Shown: in pieces, positions 1 to 7,883 of the stretch | Layout: every line of letters starts with the position of its first letter | Numbering within the stretch: the first letter of the stretch is position 1 | Assembly (NCBI GenBank): GCA_021734005.1 | Contig: JAIPJV010000039.1 | Coordinates: forward strand, 1 to 11,430 | Direction: 5' to 3' | Source: Fidelibacterota bacterium | GTDB lineage: Bacteria > Fidelibacterota > UBA2242 > JAFGTP01 | Length of the DNA stretch: 11,430 nucleotides | Translations under genes and position numbers: made by a program | The notes under the pieces: model-generated | The model's input: the letters and a program-made list of their open reading frames with translations, nothing else | Database searches by the model: none | Told to the model about the DNA's origin: nothing

Positions 1-2
1 CA

Positions 3-326
3 ACTGTTTATTGGAATACTAAAAAACAGGATAAAATTCCCTTATCCACCGTTTTTTCCATGGCCTATTCTCAGCCCTTGAAATTTTACAATTCTACAGT
101 AAATATTGCCTCTGAAATTGATTCCCGCTATAATACAGTCCGTTATGGAGCAGAATTTATTTTATTACAAAAAATAGCCCTAAGAGCCGGAATCAATGCT
201 GGTAATCCAGCCATTGGGTTGGGCTTGAAATTCAATTTTATGAATAAATTGATTCATCTGGATTACAGCTTTAAAAGCCATGATCTAGGTGCACTTCATA
301 GAATTGGAGGAGGATTAGTATGGTAA
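3..326 (+). CDS. C-terminal part of a PorV/UPF0164-like outer-membrane beta-barrel protein (5' truncated)
   Basis: The reading frame is open from the first bases of the window, so the real start lies upstream; the ATG at 60 is probably internal. About 107 residues are visible. They alternate polar and hydrophobic residues as in outer-membrane beta strands. The end has the pattern L-D-Y-S-F, then G-A-L-H-R-I, then a run of glycines and a final aromatic residue (W). That ending is typical of PorV/UPF0164-type barrels of the FCB group, where a last strand carries LDYaf..lG..HRisl and the C-terminus is aromatic. By analogy it would sit in the outer membrane; PorV itself is a type IX secretion component, but that role cannot be assigned from this fragment. 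The stop codon overlaps the start of the next gene (ATGGTAA), implying translational coupling. The family call is inferred from pattern, not from a search. Confidence 0.6.
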   Translation, partial: TVYWNTKKQDKIPLSTVFSMAYSQPLKFYNSTVNIASEIDSRYNTVRYGAEFILLQKIALRAGINAGNPAIGLGLKFNFMNKLIHLDYSFKSHDLGALHRIGGGLVW

Positions 327-1075
327 AAAAATTATCTTTGGTCTTTACTCTGCTTGTTTTATTCATAAACTGCGATATTTTGGATTTTGGGCAAAATCTG
401 GAGGATCCGGAAGCTCCGTCAACTCCTCAATTCATCCCCCAAACATTACCAACTGATACCTCCCAATCCGGAATTGGTCCAGCCGACTATTATAAAGGAG
501 TCTATCTAGAATGGTATTCAAACAATGAAGACGATATTGGAGGGTATTATCTTTATCGAGCTGTTGACAGCCGGGATAGCGAATTTAAAATTCTGGATAC
601 TATTGAAGTTCTTACAAATATTTCGCAATATAAAAACTATGTAGATACTTTGATAAATTATTACACCAATTACTTTTATTATCTGACTGCTTATGATTTT
701 AATGGTAATGAAAGTAAAACTTCTGATACAATTCGCTATATGTTAACTGAAAAGGTTGACCTTGTGGCTCCTGATGGTGAAATTAATGCTGACCAGACTG
801 CTTTTCAATGGTATGATTTTACCAATCTTACTAATGAGTATATTATTGAATTGCAGAATTTGGAAACTTCAGAAATTATTTGGATCAGCCGCTTTAACCG
901 ACCCAGCTATGGAAGCCGGGAACAAATAGTGGAATACAATTTTGATGACAAAGGGAAAGATTTGCAAAAAGGCCCGATATATCGCTGGAGGATTCATTCA
1001 GTTTCAATGGTCGATAAATATAATCGAGATATTTCCGGTGCAGTATCATACTGGAATTATTTCACAATCCAATAA
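320..1075 (+). CDS. Putative lipoprotein with FN3-like domains, function unknown
   Basis: The product is 251 residues. The N-terminus has two lysines, a hydrophobic run (about residues 5-16) and Cys18, consistent with a signal-peptidase II site; the lipobox F-I-N-C is non-canonical because Asn replaces the usual Gly/Ala. Residue 19 (the +2 position) is Asp. A proline/threonine-rich linker (28-50) follows. Residues about 30-140 read as a fibronectin type III-like sandwich (LEWYSNNEDDIGGYYLYR, then YYLTAYDFNGNES). Residues about 147-251 look like a second FN3-like sandwich, with F-Q-W early, Y-R-W-R-I-H-S near 221-227 and a final W-N-Y-F-T-I. It is likely an envelope-anchored structural or binding protein. 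The start overlaps the previous gene by 7 bases, with a purine-rich GGAGGAGG-like stretch just upstream (306-314) as ribosome binding site. No enzymatic motif is seen. Confidence 0.7.
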   Translation: MVKKLSLVFTLLVLFINCDILDFGQNLEDPEAPSTPQFIPQTLPTDTSQSGIGPADYYKGVYLEWYSNNEDDIGGYYLYRAVDSRDSEFKILDTIEVLTNISQYKNYVDTLINYYTNYFYYLTAYDFNGNESKTSDTIRYMLTEKVDLVAPDGEINADQTAFQWYDFTNLTNEYIIELQNLETSEIIWISRFNRPSYGSREQIVEYNFDDKGKDLQKGPIYRWRIHSVSMVDKYNRDISGAVSYWNYFTIQ

Positions 1076-1093
1076 GAGGATTCAATTATCAAG

Positions 1094-1573
1094 TTGAAAT
1101 ACCTGGCCGTCTTTATTATAATTTTTTCATCCTTGTTCGGGCAAAACAAAAATATGCTCCAGCAGGATCAGAAAAGACAGATAAAATCTGAATATTATTT
1201 TACTGAAGCCCGGCAGAGTGATACAATCCAGGTAAATCTTTGGGGTGAGGTCAAAAGACCGGGTGTTTATTATCTTAGTAAAGAAGTGGATCTAATTACT
1301 CTGCTATCGCTTGCTGAAGGTCCTACCAAGGATGCCAATTTTTCCAAAATAAAAATAATCACAGGCAACAGTGGCAAAATCAATAACGTAGATATCGCTC
1401 CTTATATAAATAAGGGAAAAAATGTTGCCATTCCCCTGGTGCCTGACAATTCTGTTGTCATCGTTCCCTCCAGTACTAGCAGCAAAATATATCGTTACTT
1501 ATCCTGGGTTTCCCGCATATTGGGAGTTTTTTCTATTTATTTTATGATTAGATATTACTATATTTCCGGATAG
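1094..1573 (+). CDS. Small exported SLBB-domain protein with C-terminal membrane helix
   Basis: The product is 159 residues. The start is a TTG; the next in-frame ATG (residue 21) would remove the signal peptide (hydrophobic residues 4-14, probable cleavage near G16-Q17). The only Shine-Dalgarno-like stretch, GAGGA at 1076-1080, lies 13 bases from the TTG, so the start is not certain. Residues about 44-126 fit an SLBB (soluble-ligand-binding beta-grasp) domain: VNLWGEVKRPGVYYL, then LITLLSLAEGPTKDANF, ending DNSVVIVPSS. Residues about 135-154 form a hydrophobic, aromatic-rich helix followed by a short tail. SLBB domains are known from Wza-type polysaccharide export proteins and competence protein ComEA relatives. 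This one has a single copy and no polysaccharide export (Poly_export) domain, so it is not a classic Wza. No capsule genes are visible nearby. A role in envelope assembly or export is inferred only. Confidence 0.7.
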   Translation: MKYLAVFIIIFSSLFGQNKNMLQQDQKRQIKSEYYFTEARQSDTIQVNLWGEVKRPGVYYLSKEVDLITLLSLAEGPTKDANFSKIKIITGNSGKINNVDIAPYINKGKNVAIPLVPDNSVVIVPSSTSSKIYRYLSWVSRILGVFSIYFMIRYYYISG

Positions 1574-1604
1574 TAAAAGAATGTACTTTTAGTCTGGAGG
1601 ACAC

Positions 1605-2075
1605 ATGTTAGACGAAATTGATGTAAAGATATTAAATATTCTACAGGAAAGTGGTAGAGTACAGAGAAATCGAATTGCTGAAAAAGTTGAATTAACTATA
1701 CCTGCTGTCAGTGAACGGATAAAAAAGCTCGAGCAAAATGGCATTATCAAAGGCTATTATACCGAGGTAGATCATCAAAAATTAGGCAAAGATATTACTG
1801 CCTTTGTCCATATTTTCTACTCCCACTCTAATGACTACAAATACAGACATTTCCTCGATAAGATCAATGATGAAGACGATATTACTGAATGTTACTCTAT
1901 AACTGGAGATAGTTCTCATATTGTAAAAATTTATACCGAAAGTACAGAATCATTGGAGTATCTTCTCAACAGAATTCAATCCTGGCAGGGAGTAGAAGGC
2001 ACAAAAACTTATGTAGCCCTGTCAAATTTTAAATATTCCCACTTAATTCATCCTTCAGAAGACAAAATGAAATAA
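1605..2075 (+). CDS. Lrp/AsnC family transcriptional regulator
   Basis: The product is 156 residues, the usual family length. Residues 1-58 form the N-terminal winged helix: LDEIDVKILNILQESGRVQ, then the recognition helix around AVSERIKKLEQNGIIKGYY. Residues about 65-142 are the RAM (ligand-sensing, oligomerising) domain. The family pattern G-D-S-S-H-I-V-K-I near 101-109 corresponds to the GxxDhhh turn, and GVEGTKTYVAL near 129-139 is the final strand. Members are dimers to octamers that bind DNA and often sense amino acids; the ligand here cannot be read from the sequence. A GGAGG at 1596-1600 precedes the ATG. It is co-directional with prfB and lysS downstream (17-base gap), so it may be co-transcribed with them and could be autoregulated, as is common in the family. 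Confidence 0.93.
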   Translation: MLDEIDVKILNILQESGRVQRNRIAEKVELTIPAVSERIKKLEQNGIIKGYYTEVDHQKLGKDITAFVHIFYSHSNDYKYRHFLDKINDEDDITECYSITGDSSHIVKIYTESTESLEYLLNRIQSWQGVEGTKTYVALSNFKYSHLIHPSEDKMK

Positions 2076-2092
2076 ATAATTGAGGACTTTTC

Positions 2093-3200
2093 ATGACATC
2101 TGAAATCGACATTCACGAAATGATCGACAATCTACAACCTCGTATTGAGAGACTTCGGGGGTTACTTTGACCTGGAAAACAAAGTAAAAGAGAAACAAAA
2201 ACTACAGGAAGAGGCTTCTTCACCAAATTTTTGGGACGATACAAAAAGAGCTCGCAAAGTATCAAAACGCCTTACATTTCTAGAAAATATTATTAAAAAA
2301 TTTCATGACTTGAAGGATCGCTACGACGATCTGGAAGAATTGGCAATGCTGGCTGAGGATGACGAGGATATGCAGGCCGAATTGCAGGAAATGGTGCCCG
2401 CCTTAAAAAAAGAGGTTGAGCACATCGAACTGGAAAATATGTTGAGCGGTGAAGATGATGATAAAAATGCAATTCTAAGTATCCACCCCGGTGCAGGCGG
2501 AACAGAATCACAGGACTGGGCTGAAATACTTTTGAGAATGTACACCCGCTGGATGGATAAAAATGATTACGAATACAAAGAATTGAATTTTATGAAAGGC
2601 GAAGAAGCCGGAATCAAAGACGTGACATTGCAGGTTAAAGGTGAATATGCCTATGGTTATCTAAAAGCTGAAGCTGGTATTCACCGACTGGTCAGAATTT
2701 CACCTTTTGACTCAAATCAAAGACGACACACTTCTTTTGCCTCAGTTTTTGTCTATCCGGAAATTGACGATACTATCGAAGTAGATATTGATGAAAATGA
2801 CCTCCGTATTGACACCTACCGGGCTAGCGGAGCCGGTGGTCAGCACGTCAATAAAACCGAATCAGCAATTCGCATTATCCATGAACCAACCGGAATCAAA
2901 GTCCAGTGCCAGAATGAACGCTCCCAGCATAAAAACAAAGATACTGCTATGAAATTGTTGAAAGCCCGCCTCTATCAGAAAAAGAAAGAAGAGCGGGAAA
3001 AAGAACGTAATAAAATGGAAAATAATAAAAAAGATATCGCCTGGGGAAATCAGATTCGATCCTATGTATTTCATCCCTATCGCAAAGTCAAGGACCATCG
3101 CACCAACTTAGAAGAAGGTAATGTCGATGCTGTCATGGACGGCGATATTGATAAATTTATCAAAACATTTTTACTGCAAAATCAAAACAACAAGGAGTAA
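2093..3200 (+). CDS. prfB: Peptide chain release factor 2, expressed by programmed +1 frameshift
   Basis: RF2 recognises UAA and UGA stop codons and triggers peptide release on the ribosome. The gene is join(2093..2167, 2169..3200), giving 368 residues, against 365 in E. coli. Frame 0 starts at ATG 2093 behind GAGGA (2082-2086) and stops after 25 codons at TGA 2168-2170. A +1 slip on CTT continues as D-L-E-N-K in the next frame. Reading only the downstream frame would wrongly start at ATG 2145. The stop-recognition tripeptide SPF is at residues 203-205, diagnostic of RF2 rather than RF1. The catalytic GGQ is at 248-250 inside ASGAGGQHVNKTESAIRI. The N-terminal half is the acidic helical PCRF region. 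The stop is 3 bases before lysS, and the lysS ribosome binding site lies inside the prfB end. The prfB-lysS pair is also adjacent in E. coli. Confidence 0.97.
2155..2171 (+). promoter_or_regulatory. prfB: prfB programmed +1 ribosomal frameshift site
   Basis: In frame 0 the codons read CGG GGG TTA CTT TGA C. This matches the known RF2 autoregulation site (E. coli AGG GGG TAT CTT TGA C). A G-rich Shine-Dalgarno-like run (2157-2161) sits three bases upstream of the slippery CTT (2165-2167), followed by in-frame TGA (2168-2170) and the poor-termination context base C (2171). When RF2 is scarce, the ribosome pauses at UGA and slips from CUU to UUU, which restores full-length RF2. The only differences from E. 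coli are in the first and third codons, outside the essential spacing. Confidence 0.95.
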
Positions 3201-3203
3201 GAC

Positions 3204-4700
3204 TTGAGCACAAACAATTCTGAAGGAAAATCCTTACAGGAAATCAGAGAAGTAAGAATAGAAAAAGTAGAAAAAATAAAAGAATTAGGTTTTAATCCCT
3301 ATGACTATAAATTTGATCGGACTCATACAGCTGCTGAAATAATTGATAATTATGAAGAGCTCAAAGAAGAAGTCACAATAAAGACAGCCGGAAGATTAGT
3401 TGCTATTCGAAGAATGGGGAAAGCCAACTTCTGCGACCTGCGGGATAATCAAACCAATCTTCAGATCTATGTCCAAAAAAATAAAATTGACGAAGATCAG
3501 TATAAATTGTTTGATCTTCTCGATATTGGCGATATAATTGGAGTTACCGGAAAAGTCATGAAATCCAGAACCGGTGAGATAACAATTTTTGTAGAAAATC
3601 TGGATATTTTAACCAAAAGCATCCGCCCCATACCAATTGTCAAGGAATCTGACGACAAAACCTATGATTCTTTCAGCGACAAGGAACTCCGCTATCGCAA
3701 AAGATATCTGGATCTGATCGTCAATCCTGATGTAAAACAAATATTCGAAACCCGCAGTAAAATTGTAGAATGGACCCGGAATTTTCTCAATGGACATGAT
3801 TATTTAGAAGTTGAGACACCTATTTTGCAGCCTCTTTATGGTGGAGCCAATGCTCGTCCTTTCAAGACTTATTACAATGCTCTCAATTCTGAATTTTACT
3901 TGAGAATTGCTGACGAACTTTATCTAAAACGCCTGGTCATCGGTGGTTTCGATCGTGTTTACGAATTATCAAAAAATTTCCGCAATGAAGGTGTTGACCG
4001 CAATCACAACCCGGAATTTACTCTTCTGGAATTTTATCAAACCTATGTGGATTATGAATACATGATGGATTTTGTTGAGAAATTTTTCAAATTCATGGCA
4101 GAAAAATTGGACAAAACCACTTTTGAATTCAATGGGCATGAAATCGATCTTGAGCACTCTTTTGCCCGGCATTCTATGTTTGAGTTGATCGAAAAATACA
4201 CAGGTCAGGATGTGTCAGAAGCCGATGCAAATGAACTTAAAGAAATCTGTAAACAGAAAGGTATGGAAGTTGAACCTCAGGATCATTATGGCAGTTTCAT
4301 TGAGTATCTTTTTGATGAATTTGTAGAGCCGGAACTTGTCCAGCCAACCTTTGTCACTGATCTTCCCAAAGCCATTTCTCCGCTGGCAAAACTAAAAAGA
4401 GATGGTTCCAAAAATCTTGTCGAGCGTTTTGAACTATTTATTGGTCAGCAGGAATTTGTGAATGCTTTCAGCGAACTCAATGACCCGCTTGACCAGAGAG
4501 AACGTATGGAAAGTCAGAAAAGACTTGGCGATTCCGGTGATGAAGAAGCCCATTCTCTTGATGAAGATTTTCTGGAAGCACTGGAATATGGAATGCCTCC
4601 TACTGGAGGAGTTGGAATTGGTATTGATCGGTTGGTAATGCTTTTGACCAATCAAAATTCCATTCGGGATGTCCTCCTATTCCCCCAGATGAGGCAATAA
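3204..4700 (+). CDS. lysS: Lysyl-tRNA synthetase, class II
   Basis: This enzyme charges tRNA-Lys with lysine using ATP, in the cytoplasm. It has 498 residues, close to E. coli LysS (505). The start is a TTG at 3204, set by AAGGAG at 3192-3197 (6-base spacing). An N-terminal helix (about 9-28) precedes the anticodon-binding OB fold at about 57-135 (TAGRLVAIRRMGKANFCDLR). The catalytic core has class II motif 1 near 197-221 (YLEVETPILQPLYGGANARP), motif 2 near 259-276 (FRNEGVDRNHNPEFTLLE, with the motif Arg and the FTLLE typical of LysRS) and motif 3 near 469-498 (GVGIGIDRLVML, with R476). The C-terminus LFPQMR is the standard LysS end. It is complete with no anomalies. It lies 3 bases after prfB and 12 bases before the Lol genes. 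Confidence 0.98.
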   Translation: MSTNNSEGKSLQEIREVRIEKVEKIKELGFNPYDYKFDRTHTAAEIIDNYEELKEEVTIKTAGRLVAIRRMGKANFCDLRDNQTNLQIYVQKNKIDEDQYKLFDLLDIGDIIGVTGKVMKSRTGEITIFVENLDILTKSIRPIPIVKESDDKTYDSFSDKELRYRKRYLDLIVNPDVKQIFETRSKIVEWTRNFLNGHDYLEVETPILQPLYGGANARPFKTYYNALNSEFYLRIADELYLKRLVIGGFDRVYELSKNFRNEGVDRNHNPEFTLLEFYQTYVDYEYMMDFVEKFFKFMAEKLDKTTFEFNGHEIDLEHSFARHSMFELIEKYTGQDVSEADANELKEICKQKGMEVEPQDHYGSFIEYLFDEFVEPELVQPTFVTDLPKAISPLAKLKRDGSKNLVERFELFIGQQEFVNAFSELNDPLDQRERMESQKRLGDSGDEEAHSLDEDFLEALEYGMPPTGGVGIGIDRLVMLLTNQNSIRDVLLFPQMRQ

Positions 4701-4712
4701 AATAGCTTCATT

Positions 4713-5930
4713 ATGAAAATTTCTTCCTTTATAGCAAAACGCCATTTATTCAGCCGTCATAAGGTGGGCTACATCTCATTCATCAGCATTATTTCTACCG
4801 TTGGCCTGGCAATCGGAGTGGCCGCCTTAATATTAACAATTTCTGTACTGAACGGTTTTGAAAAAGAATTAAAAGGCAAATTGATCAATTTTGATTCTCA
4901 TGTTCGCTTACGTCTGCTTTACAAAGATTCCATGGACTCCACCCACACTGTTTACCAAAAACTTGATAGCATCAAAGCCATTCAAACAATTGTTCCTTAT
5001 ATTCACCGCAATGTAATCATCAGAAAAGGCAAAAATACCGATGGCGTTATTGTAGAAGGAATTCGCAATAAGGACATCAAAAAGACGCTTAATATATCCC
5101 GATTTTTGGTCAAAGGTCAAGTTGAGCTCAAGACAAAAGAAGGATCTAACGGTATTTTAATGGGCCGGAAATTAGCCAATTACCTGGAAGCTGATATTGG
5201 AGACCAAGTCTATCTTTTTAATATTAAGCAGAAAAGTTCTTTTTCCAGTAGTCCAAAAATTGGCAAGTTCACATTGAACGGGATATATCATTCCGGCATT
5301 GCAGAATACGATGACATTTTTGTCTATACCAATCTGGAAGCCTGTCAGGATCTTTTTGACATGAATAATTTTTCCGGTTTTCAGATGAATGTAACCGACC
5401 CTGATAATGCCAGTCAGATTGCAGCCAAGATCAACGAGGAACTCGGCTTTCCCTATCATGCTTTTAGCTGGGATGATCTGCACAAAAATCTTTTCAAATG
5501 GCTCAAAGTTCAGCGCTTTCCTATCATACTTGTTTTTGGTTTAATTGCTCTGGTAGCGTTGTTCAATCTTGTTAGTGCTCTGACAATGATCGTCATTGAG
5601 AAGACGAAAGATATTGGCGTGCTAAAAAGTCTGGGACTCAATCGAACTCAGATAATCAGTATATTTGTTCAGGAATCTGTGCTCATTGGCTTAGGCGGAG
5701 TTCTACTTGGATTTGGTCTTGCTCTGTTTTTGGCCTGGTTACAAAATAGTTATGGAATCATATCAATACCTGAAGATGTCTATTTTATGAAAAATGTTCC
5801 AATTTTACTGAGAATCAAAGATTTTATCATTATTGGCGGAGCTGCTCTTATTTGCTCATTATTAACAACAATTTATCCGGCTTACAAAGCTAGCAGCGTT
5901 TTCCCGGGCGAAGTTATGCACTATGAATAG
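4713..5930 (+). CDS. lolC: LolC/LolE-family permease of the lipoprotein-releasing ABC transporter (first copy)
   Basis: The product is 405 residues, typical for LolC/LolE. It is an inner-membrane subunit that extracts mature lipoproteins from the outer leaflet of the inner membrane for transfer to a LolA-type carrier. The topology is the type VII (MacB/FtsX-like) fold: TM1 at about 20-46, immediately followed by the family signature LNGFE (46-50), a large periplasmic domain (about 51-268), then three helices at about 269-295, 317-343 and 370-389. The cytoplasmic loop EKTKDIGVLKSLGLNRTQ between TM2 and TM3 is the conserved coupling region. No strong ribosome binding site adjoins the ATG; the nearest GAGG (4691-4694) is 18 bases away inside lysS, suggesting coupling. 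The choice of LolC over LolE is arbitrary, since the two paralogues cannot be told apart by eye. Confidence 0.9.
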   Translation: MKISSFIAKRHLFSRHKVGYISFISIISTVGLAIGVAALILTISVLNGFEKELKGKLINFDSHVRLRLLYKDSMDSTHTVYQKLDSIKAIQTIVPYIHRNVIIRKGKNTDGVIVEGIRNKDIKKTLNISRFLVKGQVELKTKEGSNGILMGRKLANYLEADIGDQVYLFNIKQKSSFSSSPKIGKFTLNGIYHSGIAEYDDIFVYTNLEACQDLFDMNNFSGFQMNVTDPDNASQIAAKINEELGFPYHAFSWDDLHKNLFKWLKVQRFPIILVFGLIALVALFNLVSALTMIVIEKTKDIGVLKSLGLNRTQIISIFVQESVLIGLGGVLLGFGLALFLAWLQNSYGIISIPEDVYFMKNVPILLRIKDFIIIGGAALICSLLTTIYPAYKASSVFPGEVMHYE

Positions 5931-5942
5931 ATCAGGAACACA

Positions 5943-7172
5943 ATGAAAAAATCAACTTTAACCTGGATAGCATTAAAATATTTCAGATCCAAAAAAGAAA
6001 CAGGACTGGTATCTTTCACCTCCTGGGTTTCTATTATTGGAATCGGTCTGGGGGCTTTTGCTCTTGTCATCACGCTCAGTGTCCTAAATGGTTTTGAAAA
6101 CGAGATAGCAGAACGGGTAATAAATATTGAATCCCATTTAAAAATTACTGGAAAAAATATAACCGATCAGACAGTCCAAAAAGTTAGCTCAATTGCCAAC
6201 CAACATGAATTCAAAATGGATAAAATTTCACCATTTGTGACTCGCAAAGCCATTTTGAGTTCCAATGGAATAAATTCTGCCATTAGGTTAAAAGGTATTG
6301 ACAAATTGTCAAAACAAAATATTTTTACTGATAGACAGTCAATTATGAGAGGGAGTTCAGATTTTTCCAGCGAATCATCAGATATGCCTGGTATTCTCCT
6401 CGGATTTCGCCTGGCTGACAAATTAGGACTTTTCATTGGTGACACTGTCAATATAATTAATCCTACCAATATTGGTGGAACTGTAAATATTCCCTACGTT
6501 GGCCAATTTCGCCTGGCCGGAGTTTATAGATTAGATCTTTTCGATTATGATAATGGCGCCGGTTTTGTAGAAATTTCAGAGGCCCGACGTATTTTTAGAA
6601 TGGGTCAGAATTATTCCGGGATCGATATTACTTTTGATAATTATTCAGGAATTGAGAACAAGCAATCGATTTTTGAAAAGGAACTTAAGCCGGATTTATT
6701 GGTTAAAAGCTGGGAAGAATTGCATAAGTCCTTGTTCGGGGCTATGAAACTGGAAAAATATGGAAGTTTTATTGCGCTCAGCTTTATTGTGCTGGTCGCC
6801 ATATTTAATTTAACAAGTTCATTAGTCATGATGGTTATGGAAAAGATCAATGAAATTGGGATGTTACAAGCTTTGGGAATGAATAGAAAACAACTTAAGA
6901 CAATTTTTCTTAGACTGGGATTTTTTACCGGTTCAATTGGACTGGGAACTGGAATAATCTTGTCCTCCTTAATTTGCTATATTCAGCAGGTTTACAAAAT
7001 TATTCCTTTGCCATCTGTCTATTTTATACCCTATGTTCCTGTAGAAATTAAGGTGATTGATATTATTTTGATAATGGTAACCGGATTAATTTTAATCTAC
7101 CTGGGCACGTTGTATCCCAGCAAAAAAGCCAGTTCTCTGGTCCCCCTGGAGGCTATTAATTATGAAAAATAA
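5943..7172 (+). CDS. lolE: LolC/LolE-family permease of the lipoprotein-releasing ABC transporter (second copy)
   Basis: The product is 409 residues and paralogous to the preceding gene. The architecture is the same: TM1 at about 21-47, LNGFE at 48-52, a periplasmic domain to about 272, then helices near 273-299, 323-347 and 373-392. The coupling loop reads EKINEIGMLQALGMNRKQL. The C-terminal ends of both proteins match in pattern (TLYPSKKASSLVPLEAINYE here, TIYPAYKASSVFPGEVMHYE there), while the periplasmic domains differ strongly. This fits a LolC/LolE heterodimer, in which one partner binds the lipoprotein and the other recruits the LolA carrier. The start has AGGA at 5934-5937. The final 11 bases overlap the ATPase gene. 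Which paralogue does which job is not decided by the sequence alone, so the symbol is tentative. Confidence 0.9.
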   Translation: MKKSTLTWIALKYFRSKKETGLVSFTSWVSIIGIGLGAFALVITLSVLNGFENEIAERVINIESHLKITGKNITDQTVQKVSSIANQHEFKMDKISPFVTRKAILSSNGINSAIRLKGIDKLSKQNIFTDRQSIMRGSSDFSSESSDMPGILLGFRLADKLGLFIGDTVNIINPTNIGGTVNIPYVGQFRLAGVYRLDLFDYDNGAGFVEISEARRIFRMGQNYSGIDITFDNYSGIENKQSIFEKELKPDLLVKSWEELHKSLFGAMKLEKYGSFIALSFIVLVAIFNLTSSLVMMVMEKINEIGMLQALGMNRKQLKTIFLRLGFFTGSIGLGTGIILSSLICYIQQVYKIIPLPSVYFIPYVPVEIKVIDIILIMVTGLILIYLGTLYPSKKASSLVPLEAINYEK

Positions 7173-7848
7173 ATCTGACAAAAACGAAATTCTAAAAATC
7201 AAAAATCTGTCCAAATCCTATCATAGTCAGGGTGAGGATATTACCGTACTTTCTGATCTTACTTTCAGTGTTAATCGAGGAGAGATTCTTGCAATAATGG
7301 GCCCGTCAGGAGTTGGAAAATCAACCCTACTGAATCTTGTCGGAACAATTGATAAACCTGATGATGGAGAAGTTTTTTTTAATGGTAAGAACCCTTTCCT
7401 TCTTTCTGACAGTGAAATGGCCAAATTCCGCAATAAAAATATCGGTTTTGTTTTCCAATTTCACCACCTATTGCCTGAATTCACTGCTCTGGAGAATGTT
7501 TACTTGCCGTCCATTATTTATGAAGATTCCAAAAAGAAAAAAATCGAAAAAGCCAGGCAGATGCTGGATAGAGTTGGTCTAACTCCCCGCTTGAATCACA
7601 AGCCTTCCCAACTTTCCGGTGGTGAAAGACAGCGTGTTGCTGTTGCTCGAGCCTTAATTAACAATCCTTATGTAATTCTAGGAGATGAACCTTCGGGGAA
7701 TCTTGATCTTGAAAACAGCAAAAGACTGATCGACTTGCTCTTTGAGCTCAATGACAGATTTGGCAACACCTTTATTTTAGCAACTCACAACCCAAATATT
7801 GCTGAACGTTGTCATCGCACAATTAATTTGAAAAAAATGCCTGATTAA
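7162..7848 (+). CDS. lolD: LolD-type ATPase of the lipoprotein-releasing ABC transporter
   Basis: The product is 228 residues, full length for LolD (E. coli 233). It is the cytoplasmic ATPase that energises lipoprotein release by the two permeases upstream. ABC motifs are complete: Walker A GPSGVGKST (47-55), Q-loop Gln99 within FVFQFHHLLPEFTALENV, signature LSGGERQRVAVARAL (151-165), Walker B VILGDEPSGNLD (171-182) and the H-loop His209 in LATHN. The FQFHHLLPEFTALENV segment is characteristic of the LolD/MacB branch. The start is preceded by GGAGG (7148-7152) within the upstream gene, which it overlaps by 11 bases, so translation is coupled. MacB- or FtsE-type ATPases are close relatives, but the neighbouring LolC/LolE permeases make LolD the best call. 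Confidence 0.95.
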   Translation: MKNKSDKNEILKIKNLSKSYHSQGEDITVLSDLTFSVNRGEILAIMGPSGVGKSTLLNLVGTIDKPDDGEVFFNGKNPFLLSDSEMAKFRNKNIGFVFQFHHLLPEFTALENVYLPSIIYEDSKKKKIEKARQMLDRVGLTPRLNHKPSQLSGGERQRVAVARALINNPYVILGDEPSGNLDLENSKRLIDLLFELNDRFGNTFILATHNPNIAERCHRTINLKKMPD

Positions 7849-7883
7849 TTCAAAATAATTTCTAACTTTAATACACAATTGGG

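Noticed and set aside
1574..1591. TAAAAG-N6-CTTTTA hairpin before the Lrp gene as terminator
   Set aside because: The stem has six base pairs with one G-C pair and no following T tract, so it is too weak to be called.
2145..2167. ATG 2145 as the prfB start without frameshifting
   Set aside because: It has no ribosome binding site and lies inside the frame-0 leader. The frame-0 ATG at 2093 with GAGGA and the canonical slip site explains the gene better.
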